Assembly: GCF_026343125.1 (NCBI RefSeq)
Contig: NZ_JAPEMB010000001.1
Span: 8,065,501-8,129,500, forward strand
Direction: 5' to 3'
DNA from: Streptomyces sp. NBC_00094
Lineage (GTDB): Bacteria > Actinomycetota > Actinomycetes > Streptomycetales > Streptomycetaceae
Length of the DNA: 64,000 bases
Both the position numbers and the translations under genes were made by a program. Under the pieces are notes generated by a model. It did not search any database. It saw only the letters and a program-made list of their open reading frames with translations, and had not been told where the DNA came from. Positions 18,901 to 27,372 of this stretch are shown here, one piece after another (within the stretch, counting starts at the first letter, position 1; each line of letters starts with the position of its first letter).

Positions 18901-19496
18901 CGGGGGCGGCGGTCGAGGAGCCGGCCGAGGTGGTCGCCCGCCAGGCCCGGGTCGTCGAAGGCCGTCGTGTCGCCGGTGACGAAGCGGGTGGCCTCGGCCA
19001 CCTTGGCGGCGATCGCCGCCCGGCTGCGGACGTCACGGCCGATCGTGACGACGTAGATCCGGCCGCGGAAGTGCCGCCGTACGCGCGGACTCGCGGCCAC
19101 CGCCCGGGCGAGGACCGTCTTGCCGAAGCCGCCGGCGCCTTCGAGGGCGGTCGTGATGGCGACGGTACGGCTGCCGCGCCGGGTACGGCACACCGCCTTG
19201 ACGGTGCCGGCCCGTTCGGTGCGGTCGATCACCCAGTCCGGAACGGTCTGCGCGGACGGGGTGGGCGGATCGTCGGCGACCGCGGCGGGCCGCTCCTGCC
19301 GCCAGGCCAGGACGACGGCCACGAGGATCCCGGCGACGGCGAGTCCGGCGACCCACCACCACGGCTGCTGCCGGATGCGGTCGAGCGCGCCGGGCCAACG
19401 GTCCTCGGACGTGGCGGCGTTGGCCGCGAGCGAGGCCAGTACGGCCACGGCCGCCGCGATTCCGGCGAGCGATGCGCCCTTGACGGCACCGCGCAC
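15981..19496 (-). CDS. Membrane-anchored NB-ARC (STAND) ATPase with WD40 repeats
   Basis: A 1171-residue protein with APAF1-like layout. Two hydrophobic helices (about 8-27 and 47-65) anchor it, then comes an NB-ARC domain with Walker A GAGGFGKT (120-127), Walker B LLLLDDVW (201-208) and the sensor-like VRLVTTRVPG. A winged-helix/helical region (RVAIHDVLRDYLHKELGE) follows. From about residue 585 to the end there are many WD40-type repeats with SPDG and VWD signatures, enough for at least one and perhaps two propellers. STAND proteins switch on upon ligand sensing by their repeats and oligomerise. No separate effector domain (nuclease, TIR, protease) is visible, so membrane action or partner recruitment is likely. 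Such proteins occur in signalling, cell death and phage defence; the role here is open. Confidence 0.9.
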   Translation of the reverse strand: MRGAVKGASLAGIAAAVAVLASLAANAATSEDRWPGALDRIRQQPWWWVAGLAVAGILVAVVLAWRQERPAAVADDPPTPSAQTVPDWVIDRTERAGTVKAVCRTRRGSRTVAITTALEGAGGFGKTVLARAVAASPRVRRHFRGRIYVVTIGRDVRSRAAIAAKVAEATRFVTGDTTAFDDPGLAGDHLGRLLDRRPRTLLLLDDVWDAEQLDPFLRGGARCVRLVTTRVPGALPRGTERVRVDQMSPAQARAVLTWDLPALPEPLVRDLLEATGRWALLLRLTNRLISSRIATGTDPEHAAAQTLRGLVAHGPAVVDSDPVTLDLDDPARRAQAVRATVEAARTLLPPGSDRRLAELSVFAEDESIPVPLIARLWTATGGLTEDESRALCAAFDRLSLISLTPDHGGRVAIHDVLRDYLHKELGEPAATALHGTLADAFGPRPWESSEGYVLDHAIEHLLAAGRTDDAERVASDLRWIETRLHQRGPMAAWADLFDVPTRHAARLADDLTRTAHLLTPTDPPELLTNVLHSRLESLPLWRDRIAGRQAAPEIAARPLLRNRSTPPDLPEPALLRTFLGHTGPVWSVGVRSDGTSLITVGADGMARGLDPESGGEFTVDVRGPGRFRVLAVAPYGTELVTGGPGRNFHTWTSDRATPPTRTLGPVGGRRASVRTLAASVSQIATVATDGTLETWAWSGNHLAQNVQQGDEHTCVAFSADGVWLAVGGRRRVRLMSWDLAQVQDRGPTAGAPVNAIAIARDGSWIVSAEANGVLQIWDETPPHHTSQISAHRGPATAVAVSPDGTWLVSSGEDGTVAVWDRRTRECRARYTAHTGPVHAVAVTPDGGRVISTGEDGTVRVWDSRGPERIRSGDGEGMRTVTVVGDAEWLAVAHRDGSTRLCDSYGDTWSSPLSSRHGEYQGPVAFAPHGGWYAAGHLHGVEIKTIGQSATVDPAVLPLGPSTTAQALVVAPDGRWLAVADSAGALQLWNRLGEVRTATVPGPWGADGRAHTVAVAPDGTWLAVLRHRPRSGRTGAESLVQVVRLAGGRAVAGRQVQIHRNEKLTGLAVTPDGSRLLTTSLSGDVSQWDPLTGVLLTTVADPDGPVNGLAVSPDGKWIATAGSLLRVWDAATGRTVASVRAETPLISCAWLPDGRGLVAVGERGLYSHEFRP

Positions 19497-19882
19497 GTGC
19501 CACCTCCCTGTCCTGACTGCCTTGACGATAGCCAGGGGGCGGGGCGGGCGTCAGCCGGTGGCGGCAAGTACCGGCCGGGATGCCCGTGCCAGGGCCTGGT
19601 CGTAGCGGCGCAGGATCAGCCGGGCGAGGGCCGGGTGGGGGCCGAGGGGGGCGAGCCAGGGGGCGGCGGCGCGGCCGGCGAAGAGGCCGCGTGCGCTGGT
19701 CAGCCGTTGCCGCCCGGCAGTAGGCAGTCTGGCTCACCGTCGAGCCGCGTGATCAGTGGCTGTTTGAAGGCGACGGGGTTCCCCTGAAGATCACCAACAG
19801 CGTCGCTTCTGTGGTTCGGCCACGCGGAGTGAGGGGGGAAGGTAGCGGGTGGACCAATCCCGGTGGCGAGAATGAACGGCGG
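19497..19882. other. Decayed intergenic stretch with coding fragments
   Basis: On the minus strand two short stretches read like protein C-termini in different frames: one ends GPHPALARLILRRYDQAL and shortly after (about 19560-19690), the other ends LITRLDGEPDCLLPGGNG (about 19700-19800). Neither has a start codon or a family I recognise. They are probably gene relics fused by rearrangement. Confidence 0.35.
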
Positions 19883-20334
19883 TCAGTCTCCCGCCTCTGC
19901 TGCCGACCGCTTGCTGAGGAACTGCTTCGCTGCCTCAACCGATTCCCTGTTGAGTTCCTCGAAAGGGACTCCCCAGCTCCCCTCCCAGCCGTCCAGGTTG
20001 TGCGCGCAGCGGACAAGGGGTTCCAGCTCTTCGGGGTAGCCGAGGTCGTAGGCGATGTCTGCCCAAATGAGGTGGGTGCCGACGACGGGATCCAGGGATC
20101 CGTCGGCTATCTGACCGGCGATCCAGTAGGCCATCGCCCACTTCGCGGCCCGAGGGTCAGCGGGCGGGTGGAAGAGCAGTCCCAACTCCTCCAGCACTTG
20201 GTCGAAGAGTGCCGAAGCCTCGGGTTCTTCGCTCCGGAGGAGACCGGCCAGCGTAGCGAGGGACTGGCTCTCAACTCCGGCAATCAGCGCGTTCAGCCCT
20301 GCCTGAATGAGCTGGTCAGACCCGAGACGTGCCT
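19883..20334 (-). pseudogene. 5'-truncated hypothetical protein gene
   Basis: The frame encodes a soluble helical protein beginning LGSDQLIQAGLNALIAG and ending LSKRSAAEAGD, about 150 residues. Upstream it meets an in-frame TAG near 20336, exactly where ISL3-associated sequence begins, and no proper start lies in between. A GTG at 20197 could still start a 104-residue product. The sequence looks coding (KWAMAYWIAGQIADGSLDPV and so on) but I do not recognise the family. Best read as a gene that lost its first codons when neighbouring mobile DNA inserted. Confidence 0.6.
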
Positions 20335-20482
20335 ACCGAATGTTCTCTCGCGCGCGATGTGGCTGACCTGTTTGAGAGCGTCGTCGCAGGTCGTCACAGT
20401 CTTCTCGATCGACATCTGGGAGAAGGAGGCTCGCACATGCGCAGACGGTGCTGCCATCGAGTTCCTCCGCCTGGTTCGGTGA

Positions 20483-22083
20483 TCAGGACATGAGAACCCT
20501 CTTCCGCAGGAGGGCGAAGCCCGCGCGACCGAACATCTGGCGCTTGAGCATCTTGATGCGATTGACATGCCCTTCGACTACGCCCCAACTCCAGGGGACG
20601 GTGAGGCCGGCGGTGACGGCGTCACGGTCGCGGTCGATGCCCGCGGCGAGCGTGTGCAGGCCGGGAAGGTCCTCTTGTCGGACGGCGTCGAGCCAGCCCG
20701 GCAAGCGCTCGCCCTGACGCTCGGTGAGCATGGTCGCGCAACACCGGACGTGCTTGGTGAGGGCCTCGATCCCGGGGCAGTTGGCCCGGACGTTCTTCAG
20801 GTGGAGGTGTTCGGTCTCGGAGAGGGTTTCCGGGCGGCGGAGGACCCACCCGGCGACGGCCCGGGGCGAGGGCGGACGGGCTGTCACGAGCCGCGGTGAG
20901 GTGCGCTCCTGGCGGAGGTAGGCGCGAACGCGCTGGTAGCTGCCCTGATAGCCGAGCGGGACGATCTCTTCCCACAGTTTCTAGGCGTTGCTGCGGCCTT
21001 CATTCCAGCGGTCGTCGAGGTAGGGCTTGTACTCGTCGAGGACGGAGGCCCGGGTCTGCCACTGACCGGTGAAGAGGTCTTCCGGCCGGGCAGCGTCCGC
21101 GTACCGTTTGACGGTTCGGCTCGTCATGCCGAGCTGCCGCTGGATCGCGCGACGGCTATGCCCTGCCTCGACCAAGGCATGGATGGTGGCGTGGACGGTT
21201 CGGGTGCGGTCGGCGAACCGGTGGCCGGTCGGCCACGGAGAGCCGGACGACTCCTCGGTCGGGCCGGTCTCCGCCTCGGTCGGTTCAGGCGTCTCGGGCA
21301 CCAGGACTCGCAGACATTGCTGGTGCTGGGCGATGCTCCGCTCGGCGGCCTCGCTGAGGTTGTGCCAGAGGTGCCACCGGTCCGCGACTTGCACGACCTG
21401 CGGAGCACCAACGCTGGCTCCTTCGGCGAAGAACGGTGCACGGTCCCGGCAGACCACCTCGATTCCGGGCCGCTGGGCCAACCACGCGGCCAGGCTCGAT
21501 GACTCCCGGTCGGGCAGCAGATCGACGGGCCGGCGGGTTTCGATGTCGACGAGGACGGTGCCGTAGTGGCGGCCCTTGCGGGTGGCGTATTCGTCGACGC
21601 CGACCACCCGTGGAGCGGGCACTTCCGGCTCGGGAAGCGCGTCTACCAGCCGCAGGACGGTGCTGCGACTGACAGACACACCGACGATGGCGGCCAGGCG
21701 GGAGCCGGCCCGGCCCGCGAGGGCGAGACCGATCGCGGCCAGGGTCGAGCTCAGCCGCTCGGTCCGCTGGCCGTTCTTCGGGTCAGGCCAGGTATCTGCT
21801 CGACGAACGTGCGACGTCCGCACTCGGCGCTCCGGCAGGTGAACCGGCGGACCCGCAGCTGGAGTACGACACTTCGTCCCGCACTCGGAACATCAGCAGG
21901 AAACCGCAGGTAGGAACCGTGAACCCGGGCAGACCACGCTCCACAACCCGGACACGAGGCACCCGCGGCCATGCACCGCACATCAACACGCACCATCGCG
22001 ATGCTCACGTCTACCGACAGCACCGCGACGTCCGCGATCGACGGGAACAACAACTCATCCAGCCGGAGCAAGATCTCATTCAC
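20483..22083 (-). pseudogene. ISL3-family transposase, disrupted
   Basis: Three consecutive pieces of one ISL3 (IS204/IS1001/IS1096 type) transposase. The N-terminal piece holds the zinc-ribbon CPGCGAWSARVHGSY and ends near 21770 in a frameshift (one base lost after GLTR). The middle piece carries the HTH and DDE core (VVGVDEYATRKGRHYGTVLV, VADRWHLWHN). A single in-frame TAG at 20981-20983, where the family normally has Trp before KLWEE, separates it from the C-terminal piece with WSWGVVEGHVNRIKMLKRQM. Total length is close to normal, so two point lesions alone inactivate it. I could not assign terminal repeats. A smaller relic of the same family lies at 15460-15575. Confidence 0.85.
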
Positions 22084-22377
22084 AGCACCGAACTCTCAGC
22101 CCAGTCACTCGCGCCACTGCTCGTTTCGAGGCAACTTCCCGAGGTACCACAAGGGCTTCAGTCGTCACTCACAGTGCTCGGATCACACAACCTGAGCCAG
22201 AACCACTTCACGTGAACGAAGCCACGGATCGCCAGGGCGTAGCGGCTGGACACGGCCGCTCCTTAGAGGTTGTTGTCTTTCCGGGCTTGAGGACTGCGTT
22301 ATCGCTGGTCAGACATAGGGTCGACGGTCTCGTGGCAGCGGTGACGTGTCGTGTCGTTGCTTTGGTGGAGGTCGAGG

Positions 22378-22929
22378 ATGCCGTCGGTCGTGGGACTGTT
22401 GGAACAGCGTGAGCTCACCGCTCACCGCTCGCCGTCGTGTCGACGATCTGCGGGAGGAGGCCGACCGCCTCCAGGCGGAGCTGGCCGTGGCTGAGCGGGA
22501 GTGGAACGAGTGGGTCATCGCCCGCTCACGCGTTGGCGAGGTACTGGCCCCGGGCAACGACGCCGTCGTCGGCCCCGTCGCCTCCGAGGGTCTGCCGGCT
22601 CCCGGTGTGCAGCCGGCGCGGCCCGAACCGGCGGAGGCGGCGAAGCCGAAAACAGTGGTGCCGGTGTGGCGCGCGGGGCTGGCCTGGTCGGCGCTGTCGG
22701 TGGACTACCAGTGCATCCTGCAGGCCCTCAGCGACCGTAACCGACTCGGTCAAGGAGCCTTGACGTGCCAGGAGATGGCCGCCTGCTTCGGCCTGACCCC
22801 GTACCGGGAAAGGTGGAGGCACTGCGATCGAAGGCCAAGCGGCTGACGGCGCGCGGCTGGCTGATCGAGCCGGCACCTGGCCGATTCACGCTCGCGAAGG
22901 ACGTGGCCGGGCAACGCGGCGGGTCATGA
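22378..22929 (+). pseudogene. Frameshifted coiled-coil/winged-helix hypothetical protein gene
   Basis: Reassembled, the protein starts MPSVVGLLEQREL, has a coiled coil (RVDDLREEADRLQAELAVAE, then REWNEWVIARSRVGEVLA), a Pro/Ala linker, and a C-terminal winged helix (DYQCILQALSDRNRLGQGAL, then KVEALRSKAKRLTARGWLIE). I believe this family is common in Streptomyces near insertion sequences, with unknown function. Two lesions break it: a 7-base tandem duplication of GCTCACC at 22413-22426 shifts the frame after ELTA, and a one-base loss near 22804 shifts it again before VPGKVEALR. The stop at 22927-22929 overlaps the 3' end of the IS5 transposase on the other strand. Confidence 0.7.
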
Positions 22930-23803
22930 GCATCGTCATCGACCAGTAGACCATCGCCTCCGCGCTGGCGATGGAACGCTCGAAGTCGCGCACGAGACGG
23001 CGACTTCGCATCAGGTGGGCGAAGAACCGCTCGACGATCCACCGCTTGGGCAGCACGACGAAGCCGCGCATGTCGTCGCTGCGTTTGACGATGGCGAGGA
23101 CCAGGGCGAGGGCCGCGAGGCAGTACTCGACGAGGCTGCCGGTGTATCCGCCGTCGGCCCAGACCAGGGCCAGCAGGTGGTGCGCGGCAGCGACCTGGGT
23201 GAGCAGGACCTGGGCCGCGGCGCGGTCGCCCACATCCGCTGCGGTGACCATCACCGCGAGCAGCAGGCCAAGGGTGTCGACCACGACGTGCCGCTTGCGC
23301 CCGTTGATCAGCTTGCCGCCGTCGAAGCCGCGGCTGTCAGAGCCGACGACCGCGTCCGCTTTGACCGACTGCGAGTCGATCACGCCCGCGCCCGGCTCCG
23401 AGTCCCGCCCGGCCCGCTCGCGGACCAGGCGGCGGAGCCGGTCGTGGAACTCGCGGACCAGATCGTGGTTGCGCCAGCGCCGGAAGAACGCGTAGACCCG
23501 GTCCCACGGTGGGAAGTCGGCAGGCATGGCCCGCCACTTCGTGCCGTTGTCGACCAGGTAGCGGATCGCGTCCAGCATCGCGCGGTGGCAGTAAGCCTCT
23601 GGTTGCCCGCCCCGGCCCCGCAGCCAGCCCGGCACCGGCAGCAGTGGCCGGACCACCGCCCACTCGACGTCCGACATGTCGGTGGGATACCGACGCTCGC
23701 GCGCCCCGTGGTCTCTGGCGTTCCCGAACCTGTGAGCCAGACAGTCACACGCGAGAGTGGCTGAAGTGGACCCCACTCCCGCGTTGCCGTAGAAACGTGA
23801 CAA
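22886..23803 (-). CDS. IS5-family transposase
   Basis: An intact transposase of about 300 residues of the IS5 (IS4-superfamily) type. The N-terminal region RRYPTDMSDVEWAVVRPLLP is the classic DUF4096 domain. The DDE triad is visible as Asp in VIDSQSVKAD, Asp in WADGGYTG and Glu in ERFFAHLMRSRRLVRDFE. The true start may be downstream of 23803, just before RERRYPTDMS, as related proteins begin there. The last 10-15 residues run into the end of the pseudogene on the other strand and may be read-through past the natural element end. A GGGCCTC/GAGGCCC inverted pair lies upstream near 23810-23867. Terminal repeats are not certain. Confidence 0.88.
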   Translation of the reverse strand: MSRFYGNAGVGSTSATLACDCLAHRFGNARDHGARERRYPTDMSDVEWAVVRPLLPVPGWLRGRGGQPEAYCHRAMLDAIRYLVDNGTKWRAMPADFPPWDRVYAFFRRWRNHDLVREFHDRLRRLVRERAGRDSEPGAGVIDSQSVKADAVVGSDSRGFDGGKLINGRKRHVVVDTLGLLLAVMVTAADVGDRAAAQVLLTQVAAAHHLLALVWADGGYTGSLVEYCLAALALVLAIVKRSDDMRGFVVLPKRWIVERFFAHLMRSRRLVRDFERSIASAEAMVYWSMTMLMTRRVARPRPSRA

Positions 23804-24109
23804 CAGGGCCTCCTGGACCGCACGTTGGCTTTGACACCCTTCGAGCTATCAAGAGGCCCTGCTCTCATGCACGGCAGCCGCCGCAGTCACCCGATCGACT
23901 GACTTCTCGACGAGATCGGGACGACGGCAGTCGCGTCGCTTCTCGTGATCGCTGGGACGGACAAATTCGCACTGCCCTCCAGGTAGACGGTCGGCTTGGT
24001 GACGCCCCGAGGACGCCTCGCGGGTTTGAGCCCGGTGCCGCGACTGACGAACCTGGCGAAGAGTCGTGTCTTACCGGCTCGAGACGCGGCCAACAGCCCC
24101 CGCTACGTC
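23804..24109. other. Stretch without a supported gene
   Basis: About 300 bases between the IS5 transposase and the next gene. A minus-strand frame (23887-24093) has a plausible composition but no family that I recognise. Probably residue of earlier insertions. Confidence 0.35.
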
Positions 24110-24910
24110 CTACTTTTCCTCCGGCTCCCAGGCGCGGAGTAGGTCGAGCAGCCCTGCGTCTCCGTCAACGTGCAAGGAGTCGGCCTGGATCCGGTCGTAC
24201 AGGTAGAGGACCAGCTCACTGGCCGTGCCGTGGACGGAGGCGCCGGCTGCGTCCGAGTCTTCGCCGGTCGCGGCGGTGGGCGCGGGGATGCGGGTGGTGC
24301 GTGCGCCGTCGCCGTCGACGGTGAGGCGCCAGGAGCGGCCCTCGGCGGCGTGGAAGTCGAAGGCCGTGGGCTTGTGCGGCCAGGCACTCGGCGTTGCGCA
24401 GACGGTGAACAGGAACTCCTCCACACCGTCGAGTGCCAGCTCGACCGGCAGCGGCTGCGGGGCGCCCCCGGCGAGCTGGGCGTCGTAGGTGTGCACCGCG
24501 GTCTCCTGGACCCGGTGCCGGGCGGTGCCGTCGGCGGTCTGCGGTGACTGCGACGCGGGCCACCACGTCCAGCAACCGCTCTCCGGTCCCGCCGCGCGCA
24601 GGGCGCCCAGCAGAAGCTGCGTCGACGCGTCCAGCCAGGCCAGCAGGGCCTCACGCTCCTGCGGCACTTCCAGCGCGGCGCGCGCGGCGACGGCCTCGGC
24701 CGGGGGAGCGTCGGCGGGCCCCGCGCCGACGATGGCGGCCCAGAAACGGTCTCCCCCACCCAGGTGCTTCACCAGATCGAACAGCGTCCACCCGGGGCAG
24801 GTCGGCACCTGCGCGTCGAGACCGGGCGCGGCGGCGACCACGGCGCGGAAGGCGGTCGACCGTTCATCGATCAGTCGCAACAGGTCAGGGAACTCAAGGT
24901 TCTTTTCCAC
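24110..24910 (-). CDS. Maleylpyruvate isomerase-family mycothiol-dependent protein
   Basis: A 266-residue protein of the DinB-like MDMPI family of actinomycetes, in which a four-helix bundle binds a metal and uses mycothiol as a thiol cofactor. The N-terminal motif PTCPGWTLFDLVKHLGGGDR with its His, and the later HRVQETAVHTYDAQLAGG with Glu and His, are the expected metal-site positions. A C-terminal MDMPI_C-type domain follows (from about 175). The specific reaction is unknown; family members include isomerases and thiol-transfer enzymes. It stands alone among mobile-element remains and starts with ATG at 24910. Confidence 0.85.
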   Translation of the reverse strand: MEKNLEFPDLLRLIDERSTAFRAVVAAAPGLDAQVPTCPGWTLFDLVKHLGGGDRFWAAIVGAGPADAPPAEAVAARAALEVPQEREALLAWLDASTQLLLGALRAAGPESGCWTWWPASQSPQTADGTARHRVQETAVHTYDAQLAGGAPQPLPVELALDGVEEFLFTVCATPSAWPHKPTAFDFHAAEGRSWRLTVDGDGARTTRIPAPTAATGEDSDAAGASVHGTASELVLYLYDRIQADSLHVDGDAGLLDLLRAWEPEEK

Positions 24911-26282
24911 GCCGGTTGTCTATCACCGTGCTCCGGTGATCGGACAGCGATTTTCACGGTCGCCGCCGGTTGGCCATTGCGGACGTCCTCGCCTCCCGCC
25001 GCTCGGGTGACAAGCTGCGCACTGCTGCGAGGACGCTTGTGGTGGCGGTACGCCAGGCGTCGTGCCTGTGGGTGCTCTGGCCTCGCCGTGCGGCCGGGCA
25101 CCTCGGCGACGTGACGTCCACCCGGTGCGCGCGGTCATGCTGCCGCTCGATGTGATGGACGCGGAGGTCACGATGGCGGGGAGGACCGGTCGGGTCTGGA
25201 GTTCAGGTGACTCCCGTTCGACCAGCACTCCTCAAGTTCGGAACAACAACAGCCACTACTGTAAGCGGCGGGCGGCGACGATCGCGGCCGCGCGGGACAT
25301 GCCCGCACCCGTGCGGGGAACAGGTGCGTTCAAACCGGCCGTACGGCCGCTCGCGTAAGGACGCCGCCGTCAGCTGGCCGCTGTCGCGCTCGCTGGCCAG
25401 CCGACGCCGGAGGCGGGGAGTGTCCTCGAGGCGTCCACGGCGTTGGTGTCGTCGTGGAGCTGTTGGAGCGGGCGCTGTCCAAAGCCGAGGAGCAACGCCG
25501 ATCAGGTGGCGGTGAGCGCCTGCAACCTCGCGGACGAGGTCGAGCCGGATGACTGGAGCATGGCGGCCGCCGATGACGCCCTGGTCGCCATCGACACCTT
25601 GGCCGCCGCGCTCGCCCAGGTCGATCCGGAGGCCGGCGAGGTCCTGGCTGCGGTGACGGCCGCGACGGCTACGGCCCGCCGGCGCCTGGGCCTGCCAGTT
25701 GACACCGAGGCGGAGTCGGCCCCGGCTCTTGTGGCCCCGGCCATCTCGTTCGCGGGTCTCGCGTACGGACGTGTCCGTCAGCCGGCCGCCGTCCCGGGCT
25801 CGGGGCGGGAACGGCGGGGTGAGGTGGGGCCATCGCCTTGCGGGGCGGGCTCTCCGGTGTCGTTCGTGAAGGCCCCTGTTCTCGTATGGCTACGGCGAAC
25901 GGACATGTAGCGCAGGGTGATGCTCGGGCTGGGTCAGACGCGGGAGGCCAGCGGTAGAGCGATTGGCGGTAGCGGCAATTCCGCTTCGAAGTCCGCTTAT
26001 CGGACTTGCGGCACCTGATGGCTCGCCGGAGTGCTGCCGCAGTAAATCCGGCATCTACTGCGGCAACTGGGGTCTTCGACGAGGACATCCTGGAGGCATC
26101 GGTCAGTTCGGGACGAGAGTAACGAGGCTCAGACCTCTGGGCTGACTGGGGAGTAGAGTCCGCACGTACGTTGATTTTCCGGGCGACGGCCAAGCGCCGC
26201 CGCAGATGGTGCGGGAGCGACCCTGATGAGTTCGGGGTCGCCTGATTGGTATGCCCATCATGATGATCCCGGAGATCACGAA
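24911..26282. other. Long stretch without a firm gene
   Basis: About 1.37 kb of decayed or non-coding DNA. The only frame of note is on the plus strand at 25443-25910. Its middle part (AVSACNLADEVEPDDW, then DALVAIDTLAAALAQVDP) looks like genuine protein with a helical pattern, but both ends degrade and no start has a ribosome site. I do not recognise it. Probably a gene fragment. No RNA gene or repeat array was seen. Confidence 0.4.
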
Positions 26283-27020
26283 ATGACTGCTCAGAACCAC
26301 ATCACCTATGACGCGTTCGTCGAACTCGCCGTCGCTGATCCAGCTGTCGTCGGTCTTGTCCTCAAGGGCTCCCGGGCTCACGTGGGGATGACCACCGAGC
26401 ACTCCGACCACGACCTGTACGTCGTTCTCGCTGATGACGCGACAACCGACCTCACCCGGTTCACGGGCCACCGCACCCCGAAACTCGACCTCGTCGTCCT
26501 CTCCCTCGACGAGTTCCGCGCCGCCGGAATGCCGGGCTTCGAGCGCTACGCCCTTGCCCGCGCCCGAATCGTGCTCGACCGGCTCGACGGGGCCATCGCC
26601 CAGATCCTGGCCGAAAAGGCACGGCTCGACGCCGACGAAGCCTTCCGGGAGGCGGACGAATCGCTCGACGCCTACGCCAACTACCTCTACCGCTCGGTCA
26701 AGAACGACCGCGACGGGCACACGCTCGCGGCCCAGCTCGATGCCGCCGACAGCATCCGGTTCCTGCTGGATCTACTCTTCGCACTGGACCGTCGCCCCCG
26801 CCCCTACAACAAGTACCTGGAATGGGAGCTCGCCCGATTTCCGCTGCCCGGATGGGACACCGGACCGCTGCTCGACGCCGCGGACCGCATCGCGGGAACG
26901 GGCGACGTATCCGCACAGCGCCGCCTCTTCGCCCAGGTCGAGGCAGTGGCCCGGCAGGCCGGGCACGGCGCGGTGCTGGACGCCTGGGACGAGGACCTGC
27001 ACCTGATGCGACCGCAATAG
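26283..27020 (+). CDS. Nucleotidyltransferase-domain protein
   Basis: A 245-residue protein with an N-terminal Pol-beta-type nucleotidyltransferase fold: the motif GSRAHVG, eight residues later SDHDLYVV, gives the GS...DxD metal site. A third carboxylate is likely in PKLDLVVLSLDEF. The C-terminal helical half (SLDAYANYLYRSVKNDRDG) resembles that of antibiotic nucleotidyltransferases and related uncharacterised proteins. It may transfer a nucleotide to a small molecule or a protein; the substrate is unknown. ATG 26283 is chosen over the earlier ATG 26226 because GGAG lies 8 bases upstream. No toxin-antitoxin partner (HEPN) is adjacent. Confidence 0.8.
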   Translation: MTAQNHITYDAFVELAVADPAVVGLVLKGSRAHVGMTTEHSDHDLYVVLADDATTDLTRFTGHRTPKLDLVVLSLDEFRAAGMPGFERYALARARIVLDRLDGAIAQILAEKARLDADEAFREADESLDAYANYLYRSVKNDRDGHTLAAQLDAADSIRFLLDLLFALDRRPRPYNKYLEWELARFPLPGWDTGPLLDAADRIAGTGDVSAQRRLFAQVEAVARQAGHGAVLDAWDEDLHLMRPQ

Positions 27021-27059
27021 AAGCGCGGTGTGAGAGCTCCCGGCCTCCGGGGACCAGGA

Positions 27060-27322
27060 GAAGCGATATCGCCGCCCTTGATCGCCTTGGCGAACAGCTC
27101 CCGGGTGACCTCCCGTACGGCCAGGTCCAGGCCCTCCTCCTCCTGCGGTAGCAGGGTGCGCCGCAGCCGCAGCTCCAGCAGCGCCTTCAGCAGGGTCAGC
27201 CGGCGTCGGTGGGTCTCGGCGAGCCGGGACTGACGGATCGCCGCGTCGACGGATCTCTCGCGAACCCAGACACGGCCGGCAGTCTTCCACCGGTTCGCGG
27301 GCCGGGACCAGCCCGCCGTCAC
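27060..27322 (-). pseudogene. Fragment of an unrecognised helical protein gene
   Basis: The minus-strand frame reads as credible protein between RWKTAGRVWVRERSVDAAIR and VREVTRELFAKAIKGGDIA, with strong amphipathic helices (LTLLKALLELRLRRTLLPQE). It then runs on into antisense of the nucleotidyltransferase gene without a sensible end. I do not recognise the family. Likely a gene cut at its 3' end. Confidence 0.35.
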
Positions 27323-27372
27323 CCGAACGAGCAGTTACGCGGCATCCTCGATCTCGGCCCGCAGACGCTGGG

